Made by a program: the position numbers and the translations under genes. Below the pieces are notes generated by a model, which worked only from the letters and a program-made list of their open reading frames with translations, was not told where the DNA came from and did no database searches. This document shows, piece after piece, positions 56,820 to 64,000 of a stretch of 64,000 bases of DNA (the first letter of the stretch is position 1; every line of letters starts with the position of its first letter). This DNA is from Wocania ichthyoenteri Th78. GTDB lineage: Bacteria > Bacteroidota > Bacteroidia > Flavobacteriales > Flavobacteriaceae. The stretch lies in NCBI RefSeq assembly GCF_000789235.1, contig NZ_KN525716.1, positions 3,392,100 to 3,456,099 on the forward strand, written 5' to 3'.

Positions 56820-58196
56820 TTATCCGTTGTTCCAATCTATTTTTCGTGATACAAACATGACGATAGCTAGGATTAGGAATAGCCCAATGCTGCCTACTAA
56901 GAGTGCATAATTTTCTAATTGGATGATGACGTAAATGAATGTGTATAAAGCGGTTAATGATAGCCCGATAAATATGGGGAATTTGATGGTTTTAAGGATG
57001 GATTTTGAGTAAAGTGTAATGAGGCTGATTACCGAAACGCCAGCAATTAAGTAAGCTTTTAGGAAATTACTATGTTCTGATATGGATACTAATAGCGTGT
57101 AAAACATGGTGAGTGCAAGCCCGATCATTAAATACTGAAACGGATGTATATTTATTTTGCTTAGGGTTTGGATTAGGAAAAATACAAGAAAGGTTAAGCC
57201 TATAACGAGGAATCCGTATTTGGCGGAGCGTTCACTTTTTTGGTATTCATCAACAGGAATCATAAAATTGACTCCAAATGCAAATTCTTTTAAATCTGGA
57301 ATGTTATTGAAATGTTCTTGTGAGAACGGGCGATTGAGGTCTAAAATTTTCCATTTGGCATTAAAGCCTTCATCTGTGATTTTATCTTCATTGTATGGTA
57401 GGAATTCGCCAAAGAAGTTAGCTGTTTTCCAGTTTGATTTTATTTGTGCTTCGGTACGTTTGCCTGTTGGAATAAAGCGAATTTGTTTGCTTCCTTTGAT
57501 GTTGAAATCGATATTAAAAGCTAAAGGTTTTTGAAAATTGAGTTGGTCTGCTTTGATGTTCTTTGATTCTAGGGCATGCAAAACAACTTCGTTATACTTA
57601 TATGTTTTTTTTCCATTGTATTTTGATGTGAGTTGATACGCCGTATTGTTTAGTTTTAAATTAGCTTCGTTTACACCTTTGACGTTAGAGGACTGAATGA
57701 TGATTTTTGCTTTGTCCCATAGAATGTCCTGGTCTTTGATTTCAATATCACTGAAATCTGGTTTCAGGAAAGCTCCCGTAATATTCATGTTACTATTGTA
57801 AACGGCAGTTGTGTAAATACCACGTTTTTTTGTTTCGGGGTTTATGTTGGTACTGATGTTTAAGTTTTCTGAAAAGAAATAGGCGTTGCGAATTTCTTCT
57901 ATAGTCTCAGTGTATACTTGTTTTGTTTTTTTATCTGTTACTGTTTTTTGTTTGTATGTTTTGTATGGTACTTTTAAAATAGGCCCGTAAATGAGGACTT
58001 CGTTTCCCCATTGTTCGTTTATTTCTTCTATAACTTCGGTTTGCCTGAATGAGCGTTCTTGAATTAAATTTTGAATAAAGAACAAGGGGATGAGGAGTAC
58101 AAAGGTTAAGAAACCTACCATAAGCATTCTTGCTGTGATAGATGTTTTTAGCCAATTTCCGAATTTGTTTTGCTGAGGTTTTTGTGATTCTTCCAT
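56820..58196 (-). CDS. creD: CreD-like inner-membrane protein
   Basis: The protein has 458 residues, close to E. coli CreD (about 450). An N-terminal membrane helix (MLMVGFLTFVLLIPLFFIQ) is followed by VIEEINEQWGNEVLIYGPIL, a large extracytoplasmic beta-region with LKPDFSDIEIKDQ, and a C-terminal bundle of five to six helices beginning YGFLVIGLTFLVFFLIQTL. CreD affects envelope properties in proteobacteria, but its activity is not known. A palindromic operator-like repeat lies 12 bp before the start. A winged-helix regulator gene is 52 bp upstream, a pairing common in Bacteroidota. Confidence 0.9.
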   Translation of the reverse strand: MEESQKPQQNKFGNWLKTSITARMLMVGFLTFVLLIPLFFIQNLIQERSFRQTEVIEEINEQWGNEVLIYGPILKVPYKTYKQKTVTDKKTKQVYTETIEEIRNAYFFSENLNISTNINPETKKRGIYTTAVYNSNMNITGAFLKPDFSDIEIKDQDILWDKAKIIIQSSNVKGVNEANLKLNNTAYQLTSKYNGKKTYKYNEVVLHALESKNIKADQLNFQKPLAFNIDFNIKGSKQIRFIPTGKRTEAQIKSNWKTANFFGEFLPYNEDKITDEGFNAKWKILDLNRPFSQEHFNNIPDLKEFAFGVNFMIPVDEYQKSERSAKYGFLVIGLTFLVFFLIQTLSKINIHPFQYLMIGLALTMFYTLLVSISEHSNFLKAYLIAGVSVISLITLYSKSILKTIKFPIFIGLSLTALYTFIYVIIQLENYALLVGSIGLFLILAIVMFVSRKIDWNNG

Positions 58197-58208
58197 GATA
58201 TATAATTT

Positions 58209-58230
58209 AAAGTACTTTGAATTACAAAGT
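58209..58230. promoter_or_regulatory. Palindromic operator before creD
   Basis: AAAGTACTTT (58209-58218, itself a palindrome) overlaps ACTTTG-N5-CAAAGT (58214-58230). The same arrangement occurs before the membrane gene at 59197. It may be the site of the winged-helix regulator encoded between them. Confidence 0.6.
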
Positions 58231-58248
58231 AAGTTGATAAAAAAAATG

Positions 58249-58542
58249 TTATTGTTTATTAATTAATTTTTCGAGGGCGTTTATGTGTTTTTTAAATTCT
58301 GCTTTTCCTAATGTTGTAGTAGAGTAGCGGGTGTTAGGTTTTCGTCCAATAAATTGCTTTTCTACTTTAATGTATTCCACTTTTTCTAAGGCTTTGGTAT
58401 GGCTTGCTAAATTACCATCTGTAGTACCTAAAAGCTCTTTTAACATATTAAAATCGGCATATTCATTCACCATTAGAATGGACATGATGCCTAATCTAAT
58501 TCTGTGATCGAATGCTTTATTTATGTTGGTTATTATGCTCAC
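58249..58542 (-). CDS. Winged-helix transcriptional regulator
   Basis: The protein has 97 residues and consists almost entirely of one winged-helix domain. INKAFDHRIRLGIMSILMVNE, then MLKELLGTTDGNLASHTKAL as recognition region, and VEYIKVEKQFIGRKPNTRYS as the wing match the small ArsR/MarR-like regulators common in Bacteroidota. The last part is a helix (KAEFKKHINALEKLI) for dimerisation. It lies between two genes that carry identical operator-like palindromes, so control of both is plausible. Its own upstream region has the half-sites ACTTT and ACTTTG. Confidence 0.85.
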   Translation of the reverse strand: MSIITNINKAFDHRIRLGIMSILMVNEYADFNMLKELLGTTDGNLASHTKALEKVEYIKVEKQFIGRKPNTRYSTTTLGKAEFKKHINALEKLINKQ

Positions 58543-58591
58543 TTTTTATAGTTCAAAGTTATTAGTTTAAAGTTACTGAAACTGACAACTA

Positions 58592-59197
58592 TTATTTATC
58601 ATATTTAAAATGCATCCAAGTACCGTAAATAATATGCATAAACCCAAAGCCTATTACCCAAAGCCAGAATCCGTAACCAGGGAATAGTGCTGCAATAAGC
58701 CCTAAGACTATTTGGATAAACCCTAAATACTTGATGTCTCCTATGCTGTATTTAGAAGCGTTTACTAATGCTAATCCATAAAAAATAAGCATTAAGCCTC
58801 CTGTATGTCCGTACTTTCCTTGGCTGAGGATAATTAATATATAAAGGCCACCCGCAACTAAAGGAATTAAAAAATTGAATACTAGTCTACGTGAAGTAGC
58901 ATCCCAAATTTTTGCGCCGTGTTTTTTAGCTTTTCTTGTGGTTAATATTATTCCTGTAACTATACTAAAAAGGGCTACCATTAGTAATATTAATATACAT
59001 AATCTGAATATTGTTCCATCTAGAATTAAATACCCTCTTACTGAAGTTGTAACTAACCAGTAAGCTATACCTGCACCAATTAATGCATAAATACCAGCAA
59101 GTATACCCGATAAACCACTAAGTGAAATAAAACGTGATGATTTATCCATCATGTTTTTAATCTCGCTAATGTCTTTTAAATAATCTTTTGATTCCAT
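58592..59197 (-). CDS. Membrane protein of unknown function upstream of the regulator
   Basis: The protein has 201 residues with about six membrane segments after a polar N-terminus (SKDYLKDISEIKNMMDKSSRF). The segment GLSGILAGIYALIGAGIAYW begins the first helix. No catalytic motif is visible. Homologues typically occur next to a winged-helix regulator and CreD, as here. An operator-like palindrome ends 3 bp before the start codon. Function unknown; membrane stress response would fit the neighbours but is not shown. Confidence 0.72.
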   Translation of the reverse strand: MESKDYLKDISEIKNMMDKSSRFISLSGLSGILAGIYALIGAGIAYWLVTTSVRGYLILDGTIFRLCILILLMVALFSIVTGIILTTRKAKKHGAKIWDATSRRLVFNFLIPLVAGGLYILIILSQGKYGHTGGLMLIFYGLALVNASKYSIGDIKYLGFIQIVLGLIAALFPGYGFWLWVIGFGFMHIIYGTWMHFKYDK

Positions 59198-59200
59198 TTT

Positions 59201-59222
59201 AAAGTACTTTGAATTGCAAAGT
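59201..59222. promoter_or_regulatory. Palindromic operator before the membrane protein gene
   Basis: AAAGTACTTT (59201-59210) overlaps ACTTTG-N5-CAAAGT (59206-59222). It differs from the creD site only in the spacer centre (AATTG instead of AATTA) and lies right before the start codon. Confidence 0.6.
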
Positions 59223-59264
59223 AAATAAATATTTTTAAATTGCCATCATAATTTTTTGTTAAGT

Positions 59265-60251
59265 TTAAATAGAATGATTTTTTAATTCCACCTTTAATCC
59301 AATAGAAGCTTTTAGATTGTTATATATTATTAAGTGAGAATTCTTTTTATTACTGAACTTTATTTTGGAGAAAAACTGTCCTTCTTTATTCTTTTTTATT
59401 TTAAGTTTTTTTACTGAAGAATCGTTTTGATATTTATAGTGTAGAATGTTTCTTTTTGGAATTTTATCAAAAAGCAAGGTTATAATTTTTTTCTCATTTG
59501 AAACATAAATTGTACCGTCATGAGTTTTGGAAAGACGAAAATTTGCGTTAAAATAGTCAGAATAAAATATTGGAGTAGAAAAAAAAGTCTTTTTACTTAT
59601 GGGCTTAGCTAATAATTGCCATTTCTGCTCTACAGGAAAGTGATGATTTATTAATGCTTTTGGGTTTGTAAAAAAGTAAAAATCATTAAATTTTTTTATG
59701 AATTTTTTTGTTGATGTATCTTGATAACCAGCAGCCCAAGTTACATCAACTAATTTCCATTCATTATTTACCTTCACAATATTCCACGCATGATCTTTAT
59801 GTGTTTTATTGGCATCAATATCGCTAATATTAGATTTTGTAACTCCATAGATTACTTTAGATTTAACACCTAATTTTTCACCTAATTTTCTATATAAATG
59901 TGCATACCCAAAACAATTTGCTTTTCTAGATTTAAAAACATGATCAACTATTTTTGCTTCTCTTTTTTTTATCGTTCTTAAGCGCTGATATTCAGATTTA
60001 TAAATTGCTATCATATTATTGTTATATACAACATTATAGTTGTTATTATATACAATATTTAATGCCACCCAAGTAAATGCAGCTCTTGTTTTCTCTTCAT
60101 CTGTATTAAAATCATTAGAAATTCTAAAACATAGAGCATCAATGTTTTTATAATCTGGATAATTTGATACTTTTTTATCAATGATGTTATAATCTATTCC
60201 AAAACTATATAGTGAAATGAATAAGAATAAAATGTAAAAAAATAATCTCAT
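59265..60251 (-). CDS. Transglutaminase-like cysteine protease-fold protein, exported
   Basis: The protein has 328 residues with a signal peptide (FFYILFLFISLYSFG). The transglutaminase-like core has a Cys-His-Asp arrangement: KANCFGYAHLYRKLGEKLG, DHAWNIVKVNNEW and LVDVTWAAG. The C-terminal 120 residues are beta-rich and unassigned. Such proteins may act as peptidases or bind peptides; the substrate is unknown. It faces a DUF1801 gene divergently, with only 26 bp between the start codons. Its stop lies 67 bp from the start of the membrane gene on the same strand. Confidence 0.82.
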   Translation of the reverse strand: MRLFFYILFLFISLYSFGIDYNIIDKKVSNYPDYKNIDALCFRISNDFNTDEEKTRAAFTWVALNIVYNNNYNVVYNNNMIAIYKSEYQRLRTIKKREAKIVDHVFKSRKANCFGYAHLYRKLGEKLGVKSKVIYGVTKSNISDIDANKTHKDHAWNIVKVNNEWKLVDVTWAAGYQDTSTKKFIKKFNDFYFFTNPKALINHHFPVEQKWQLLAKPISKKTFFSTPIFYSDYFNANFRLSKTHDGTIYVSNEKKIITLLFDKIPKRNILHYKYQNDSSVKKLKIKKNKEGQFFSKIKFSNKKNSHLIIYNNLKASIGLKVELKNHSI

Positions 60252-60265
60252 ATATTAAATATACA

Positions 60266-60273
60266 TAAATTTG
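60266..60273 (+). promoter_or_regulatory. -7 box close to the DUF1801 start codon
   Basis: TAAATTTG matches TAnnTTTG and ends only 4 bp before the ATG at 60278. If it is used, transcription would begin at or very near the start codon, giving a leaderless mRNA. Confidence 0.4.
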
Positions 60274-60277
60274 AAGA

Positions 60278-60655
60278 ATGAAACCAGTTGACGAATATTT
60301 TATCAACCAAAAAGAACCCTATCAATCTATTATGCTTTATGTGCGTAGTGTTATTTTAGATACGCTACCAGAAGTAGAGGAGCGCTATAGCTATAAAATC
60401 CCATTCTATAATATTGGTAAAAAACCAATGATTTATTTGAACATCTTAAAAGGAAAAGATTATGTTGATGTCGCTTTTGTTCAAGGTATTTTATTTGAAA
60501 AAGATTTCCCAGTTTTGAAAAATGATAACAAACGGAAGCAAGTACGTTCTATTCAACTAAAATCTATAGAAGATTTAGACCACAAAAATTTTGTAGCGTT
60601 ATTGCAAGTAGCAGCTCAGCAACTTAAAAAAAGTAAAAGGGCTTGGTTTATTTAG
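60278..60655 (+). CDS. DUF1801 domain protein
   Basis: The protein has 125 residues and is soluble. MLYVRSVILDTLPEVEERYSYKIPFY followed by KPMIYLNILKGKDYVDVAFVQG is the DUF1801 (YdhG-like) pattern, and RSIQLKSIEDLDHKNFVALLQ ends the domain. The fold resembles frataxin-like small proteins; the function is unknown. It is transcribed away from the transglutaminase-like gene. Confidence 0.85.
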   Translation: MKPVDEYFINQKEPYQSIMLYVRSVILDTLPEVEERYSYKIPFYNIGKKPMIYLNILKGKDYVDVAFVQGILFEKDFPVLKNDNKRKQVRSIQLKSIEDLDHKNFVALLQVAAQQLKKSKRAWFI

Positions 60656-60726
60656 ATTGAAAGTTGATTTTGAGTAACTTTTGAGGTTCTCAAAACCTAG
60701 CAGGATAATAGCGTTTTTATATGTAT

Positions 60727-61545
60727 TTAAAGGCTATTAATCGTTTTTCTAATGGCAACTAAATTGGTTAATAATCCTTCTAAATTACCCAAATGCAACA
60801 TATTGGCACCATCACTTTTTGCATTTGCAGGATCGAAATGCGTTTCAATAAATAGTCCATCAACATTATTTACAATACCAGCTCTAGCAATGGTTTCTAT
60901 CATATCTGGTCGACCACCTGTAACACCTGCACTCTGATTTGGTTGTTGTAACGAGTGTGTTACATCTAAAACGGTTGGAGCAAATTTTCTCATAGTAGGA
61001 ATACCACGAAAATCTACAATCATATCTTGATAACCAAACATAGTACCTCTATCTGTTATCCACGCTTTATCACTGCCAGCATCTTTTACTTTTTGCACAG
61101 CGTGTTTCATAGCTTCTGGACTCATAAATTGCCCTTTTTTTAAATTGACCACTTTCCCGGTTTTGGCTGCGGCAACAACTAAATCGGTTTGACGCACTAA
61201 AAAAGCTGGAATTTGTAGTACATCAACATATTGTGCAGCTAAAATGGCATCATTGGTTTCATGAATATCGGTAACCGTAGGCACATCAAACTTCTCAGAA
61301 ACTTTTGCTAGAATTTCTAATGCTTTTTCGTTCCCAATTCCTGTAAAACTATCTATTCTACTTCTATTTGCTTTTTTAAAACTACCTTTAAAAACGTATG
61401 GAATTTCTAATTTATTGGTTATGCTAACTACTCTTTCGGCAATTCTAAAAGCCATGTCTTCACTTTCAATAGCACAAGGGCCACATAAAAGAAAGAAGTT
61501 GTTAGCGTGAGTATGCTTTATTTTTGGAATGTCTTGAAGATTCAT
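60727..61545 (-). CDS. kdsA: 3-deoxy-8-phosphooctulonate (KDO-8-phosphate) synthase
   Basis: The enzyme joins phosphoenolpyruvate and arabinose 5-phosphate, the first dedicated step of KDO for lipopolysaccharide. The protein has 272 residues, the usual length. Motifs in order are FLLCGPCAIESEDMAF, VFKGSFKKANRSR, GLGNEKAL-type GIGNEKALEIL, TDIHETNDA, LQIPAFLVRQTDL, NLKKGQFMSPE, ITDRGTMFGY, FAPTVLDVTHSLQQPN and FIETHFDPANAKSDGAN. A -7 box lies 28-35 bp upstream. It is a housekeeping gene outside the glycan loci. Confidence 0.97.
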   Translation of the reverse strand: MNLQDIPKIKHTHANNFFLLCGPCAIESEDMAFRIAERVVSITNKLEIPYVFKGSFKKANRSRIDSFTGIGNEKALEILAKVSEKFDVPTVTDIHETNDAILAAQYVDVLQIPAFLVRQTDLVVAAAKTGKVVNLKKGQFMSPEAMKHAVQKVKDAGSDKAWITDRGTMFGYQDMIVDFRGIPTMRKFAPTVLDVTHSLQQPNQSAGVTGGRPDMIETIARAGIVNNVDGLFIETHFDPANAKSDGANMLHLGNLEGLLTNLVAIRKTINSL

Positions 61546-61572
61546 AAAAATGGTTTCTGCAAATTAAAGCTA

Positions 61573-61580
61573 CAAAGGTA
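61573..61580 (-). promoter_or_regulatory. -7 box of kdsA
   Basis: On the minus strand these bases read TACCTTTG, an exact TAnnTTTG match. It lies 27 bp before the kdsA start codon. The rest of the 381-bp gap to typA has no gene; a stretch at 61637-61670 (GGGATAGAAACCCTTCGACT) looks like another Flavobacteriia intergenic repeat, with low confidence. Confidence 0.6.
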
Positions 61581-61891
61581 CTATTTGTAAACGTAAGTTT
61601 TATGTATAAGTTTAATTATCCATTTGTGGTTGCATTAGGGATAGAAACCCTTCGACTACGCTTAGGATAAATTCAATCTTTTTGTCTGGTTTAATAAGGT
61701 TTAATAATATGTAATTTAATGAAAAATGAGATACTAAACTTAGTAGAATACTTTGAGATAAAAAGATATAATGAATAGTTAGACCTTTTTGTAAATGAGT
61801 TAGTTATACTTCTATCAAAGCTTAAATTTTATAGCTATAAGAGGAAAAGCCCAAATAAAATATAAAATAGCTTAAATATATAAAAAATAAG

Positions 61892-61899
61892 TACCTTTG
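61892..61899 (+). promoter_or_regulatory. -7 box of typA
   Basis: TACCTTTG matches TAnnTTTG and is the same as the kdsA box. It lies 27 bp before the ATG at 61927. No clear -33 TTTG is visible. Confidence 0.6.
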
Positions 61900-61926
61900 C
61901 ACGCTTAAAATAAGGGAGCGCACATT

Positions 61927-63726
61927 ATGGCTAACATTAAAAACATTGCAATTATTGCACACGTAGATCATGGTAAAACAACTTTGGTTGATAAAATTAT
62001 GTACCACTGTCAGTTATTTCGTGAGAACGAAAACACAGGCGATTTAATTCTAGATAATAACGATTTAGAGCGCGAACGCGGTATTACTATTACATCTAAA
62101 AACGTTTCTGTAATTTATAAAGATACGAAAATTAACATTATAGATACCCCTGGTCACGCCGATTTTGGTGGAGAAGTAGAGCGTGTATTAAACATGGCTG
62201 ATGGTGTTTTGCTTTTAGTTGATGCTTTTGAAGGGCCGATGCCACAAACGCGTTTTGTATTGCAAAAGGCGATTGATTTAGGCTTGAAACCTTGTGTGGT
62301 TGTCAATAAAGTTGATAAAGAAAATTGTACGCCAGATGAGGTACATGAAAAGGTATTCGATTTAATGTTTGAGCTTGGTGCAGAAGAGTGGCAATTAGAT
62401 TTCCCAACCGTTTACGGTTCGGCAAAAAACAATTGGATGAGTGATGATTGGCAAAATGAAACAGATAATATTGAGCCTTTATTAGATATGGTAATTGCCC
62501 ATATTCCAGCTCCGAAATTGCCGGTAGGTAATACGCAAATGCTAATTACGTCTTTAGACTTTTCGTCATTTACAGGGCGAATTGCTATTGGACGTTTAAC
62601 TAGAGGCGAATTAAAAGTAGGACAAAATATTTCGTTAGTAAAACGAGATGGTTCTATTGTGAAAAATAAAATTAAAGAGCTTCATGTTTTTGAAGGACTT
62701 GGGCGTTTAAAAGTAGAGGAAGTTCAAACAGGAGATATTTGTGCTATCGTTGGTCTTGAAGGTTTTGAAATTGGTGATACGGTTGCCGATTTTGAAACAC
62801 CTGAAGGTTTAAAAACCATTGCAATTGATGAGCCTACGATGAGTATGTTGTTTACCATTAACGATTCACCTTTCTTTGGAAAAGATGGGAAGTTTGTAAC
62901 ATCACGTCATATTAAAGACAGATTGAATAAAGAATTAGAAAAGAACTTAGCATTAAGAGTTGAAGAAACCGATAGTGCTGATAAATTTATGGTTTTTGGT
63001 CGTGGCGTTTTACACTTATCGGTTTTAATTGAAACCATGCGTCGTGAAGGTTACGAGTTACAAATTGGGCAACCACAAGTAATTATTAAAGAAGTAGATG
63101 GTGTAAAATGTGAGCCAGTTGAAGAAATGACTATAGATTTACCAGAAACTGTTTCTGGTAAAGCAATTGAAATGGTAACGCTTCGTAAAGGTGAAATGCT
63201 AAGTATGGAGGCGAAAGGTGATAGAATGGTTTGTGAGTTTTTAGTGCCATCTAGAGGCATTATAGGTTTGCGTAATCAATTGTTAACCGCTACAGCTGGT
63301 GAAGCCATTATGGCGCACCGTTTTAAAGAATATCAACCCTTAAAAGGAGGTATTCCAGAGCGTCAAAATGGAAGTTTAGTATCTATGGAAAAAGGACAAG
63401 CTATTCCTTATTCTATTGATAAATTACAAGATAGGGGTAAGTTTTTTGTTGATCCAGGTGAAGATATTTATGAGGGACAAGTTATAGGAGAAAACTCTCG
63501 TGGTGATGATATGACGGTTAACGTAACAAAGACTAAAAAGTTGAGTAATGTACGTTCGTCTGGGGCAGATGATAAGGCTAAAATTGTACCAGCTATAAAA
63601 TTTAGTTTAGAAGAAGCTTTAGAATACATTCAAAAAGATGAGTATGTTGAGGTTACACCAAACTACTTGCGTTTACGTAAGGTCTTTTTAACAGAAGTTG
63701 AACGTAAAAGAAATAAATCAATCTAA
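61927..63726 (+). CDS. typA: Ribosome-associated GTPase TypA/BipA
   Basis: The protein has 599 residues, the normal length. The GTPase domain carries AHVDHGKTT (G1), the switch region RERGITI, DTPGHADFGGEVE (G3) and VVNKVDKE (G4). Domain II (about residues 205-295), the EF-G-like domain GRGVLHLSVLIETMRREGYE, and the C-terminal TypA domain with VPSRGIIGLRNQLLTATAGEAIM and KKLSNVRSSGADD follow. TypA helps ribosome assembly and stress responses. A perfect intrinsic terminator lies 25 bp after the stop. Confidence 0.98.
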   Translation: MANIKNIAIIAHVDHGKTTLVDKIMYHCQLFRENENTGDLILDNNDLERERGITITSKNVSVIYKDTKINIIDTPGHADFGGEVERVLNMADGVLLLVDAFEGPMPQTRFVLQKAIDLGLKPCVVVNKVDKENCTPDEVHEKVFDLMFELGAEEWQLDFPTVYGSAKNNWMSDDWQNETDNIEPLLDMVIAHIPAPKLPVGNTQMLITSLDFSSFTGRIAIGRLTRGELKVGQNISLVKRDGSIVKNKIKELHVFEGLGRLKVEEVQTGDICAIVGLEGFEIGDTVADFETPEGLKTIAIDEPTMSMLFTINDSPFFGKDGKFVTSRHIKDRLNKELEKNLALRVEETDSADKFMVFGRGVLHLSVLIETMRREGYELQIGQPQVIIKEVDGVKCEPVEEMTIDLPETVSGKAIEMVTLRKGEMLSMEAKGDRMVCEFLVPSRGIIGLRNQLLTATAGEAIMAHRFKEYQPLKGGIPERQNGSLVSMEKGQAIPYSIDKLQDRGKFFVDPGEDIYEGQVIGENSRGDDMTVNVTKTKKLSNVRSSGADDKAKIVPAIKFSLEEALEYIQKDEYVEVTPNYLRLRKVFLTEVERKRNKSI

Positions 63727-63751
63727 TTGATTACATTAGTACAAATTCTTT

Positions 63752-63784
63752 AAAGAGAAATTCTAATAGAATTTCTCTTTTTTT
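63752..63784 (+). terminator. Intrinsic terminator of typA
   Basis: AAAGAGAAATTCT (63752-63764) pairs perfectly with AGAATTTCTCTTT (63768-63780) over a 3-nt loop, followed by TTTT. It is the strongest intrinsic terminator in the window. Confidence 0.9.
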
Positions 63785-63795
63785 ATGGCATTAAT

Positions 63796-64000
63796 ATGGA
63801 GTTATTAGGCATTACAGCTACAGAATATATTGGCTATTTAGCATCGTTAATGGTGTTAATATCTTTTACAATGAAAAACGTAAAAAAGTTACGTTTTGTA
63901 AATATGGCAGGTTGTATTTTATTTATAGTTTATGGTTTTTTAATGCCAACAATAAGGATTGGACTACCAATAATTATTGCAAATGTTGCAATTTTATGTG
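63796..64000 (+). CDS. YgjV-like small membrane protein (3' partial)
   Basis: The frame from the ATG at 63796 stays open to the end of the window (68 residues). MELLGITATEYIGYLASLMV, then SFTMKNVKKLRFVNMAGCIL and FLMPTIRIGLPIIIANV resemble the YgjV/MtN3-like helices, with the conserved K-LR-N segment. An upstream ATG at 63785 runs into a stop at once. The C-terminus is outside the window. Confidence 0.6.
   Translation, partial: MELLGITATEYIGYLASLMVLISFTMKNVKKLRFVNMAGCILFIVYGFLMPTIRIGLPIIIANVAILC

Noticed and set aside
57157-57534. 125-codon open frame on the + strand
   Set aside because: It is antisense to creD, which has clear motifs over its full length.
1-64000. CRISPR array, prophage or toxin-antitoxin system
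   Set aside because: No regularly spaced short repeats, phage structural genes or paired small toxin/antitoxin genes were seen on reading both strands.

Overview
The window is AT-rich DNA from a marine-type member of the Flavobacteriia (Bacteroidota). The evidence is SusC/SusD pairs, many lipoproteins with a short signal peptide and lipobox, a type IX secretion C-terminal sorting domain, promoter -7 boxes of the Bacteroidota form TAnnTTTG, a tmRNA whose tag reads GENNYALAA, and Flavobacteriia-type intergenic repeats.

Region 1 (1-19392, + strand) is a polysaccharide utilisation locus whose enzyme set fits laminarin (beta-1,3-glucan with beta-1,6 branches). In order it holds a SusD-like lipoprotein cut by the window edge, two surface glycan-binding lipoproteins, a GH16 laminarinase, a large cytoplasmic protein resembling beta-1,3-glucan phosphorylases, a lipoprotein GH17, a GH2/GH5-like TIM barrel, a GH30, an MFS permease, a GH17 without signal peptide, and a giant FG-GAP/ASPIC-UnbV lipoprotein. 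The cognate SusC probably lies just upstream. A separate secreted protein with tandem carbohydrate-binding modules and a T9SS signal follows (19781-21571).

Region 2 (21932-51987) is a second glycan locus. A LacI regulator starts it. Identical 16-bp palindromes precede both lacI and the adjacent GH38 alpha-mannosidase gene. Two catabolic cassettes of parallel design follow. Cassette A is a sugar porter, cupin, RraA-fold protein, SDR, lactonase and UxuA-type mannonate dehydratase. Cassette B is a sodium symporter, RraA-fold protein, GH2, enolase-superfamily dehydratase, SDR and GH95-like hydrolase. I infer two oxidative, non-phosphorylated sugar routes (sugar to lactone to aldonate to 2-keto-3-deoxy acid to pyruvate plus aldehyde), one perhaps for mannose and one for galactose or a related sugar. 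An AraC-type regulator, a SusC/SusD pair and a second FG-GAP/ASPIC lipoprotein close the locus.

Region 3 (51988-64000) is core genome. It holds a decayed IS3-family insertion sequence, the tmRNA gene with its terminator, two copies of a REP-like element, a saccharopine/alanine dehydrogenase-like enzyme, small membrane proteins, a winged-helix regulator/CreD cluster with repeated palindromic operators, a transglutaminase-like protein, a DUF1801 protein, kdsA, typA and the start of a YgjV-like membrane protein. No CRISPR array, rRNA, tRNA, prophage or intact transposase was seen.
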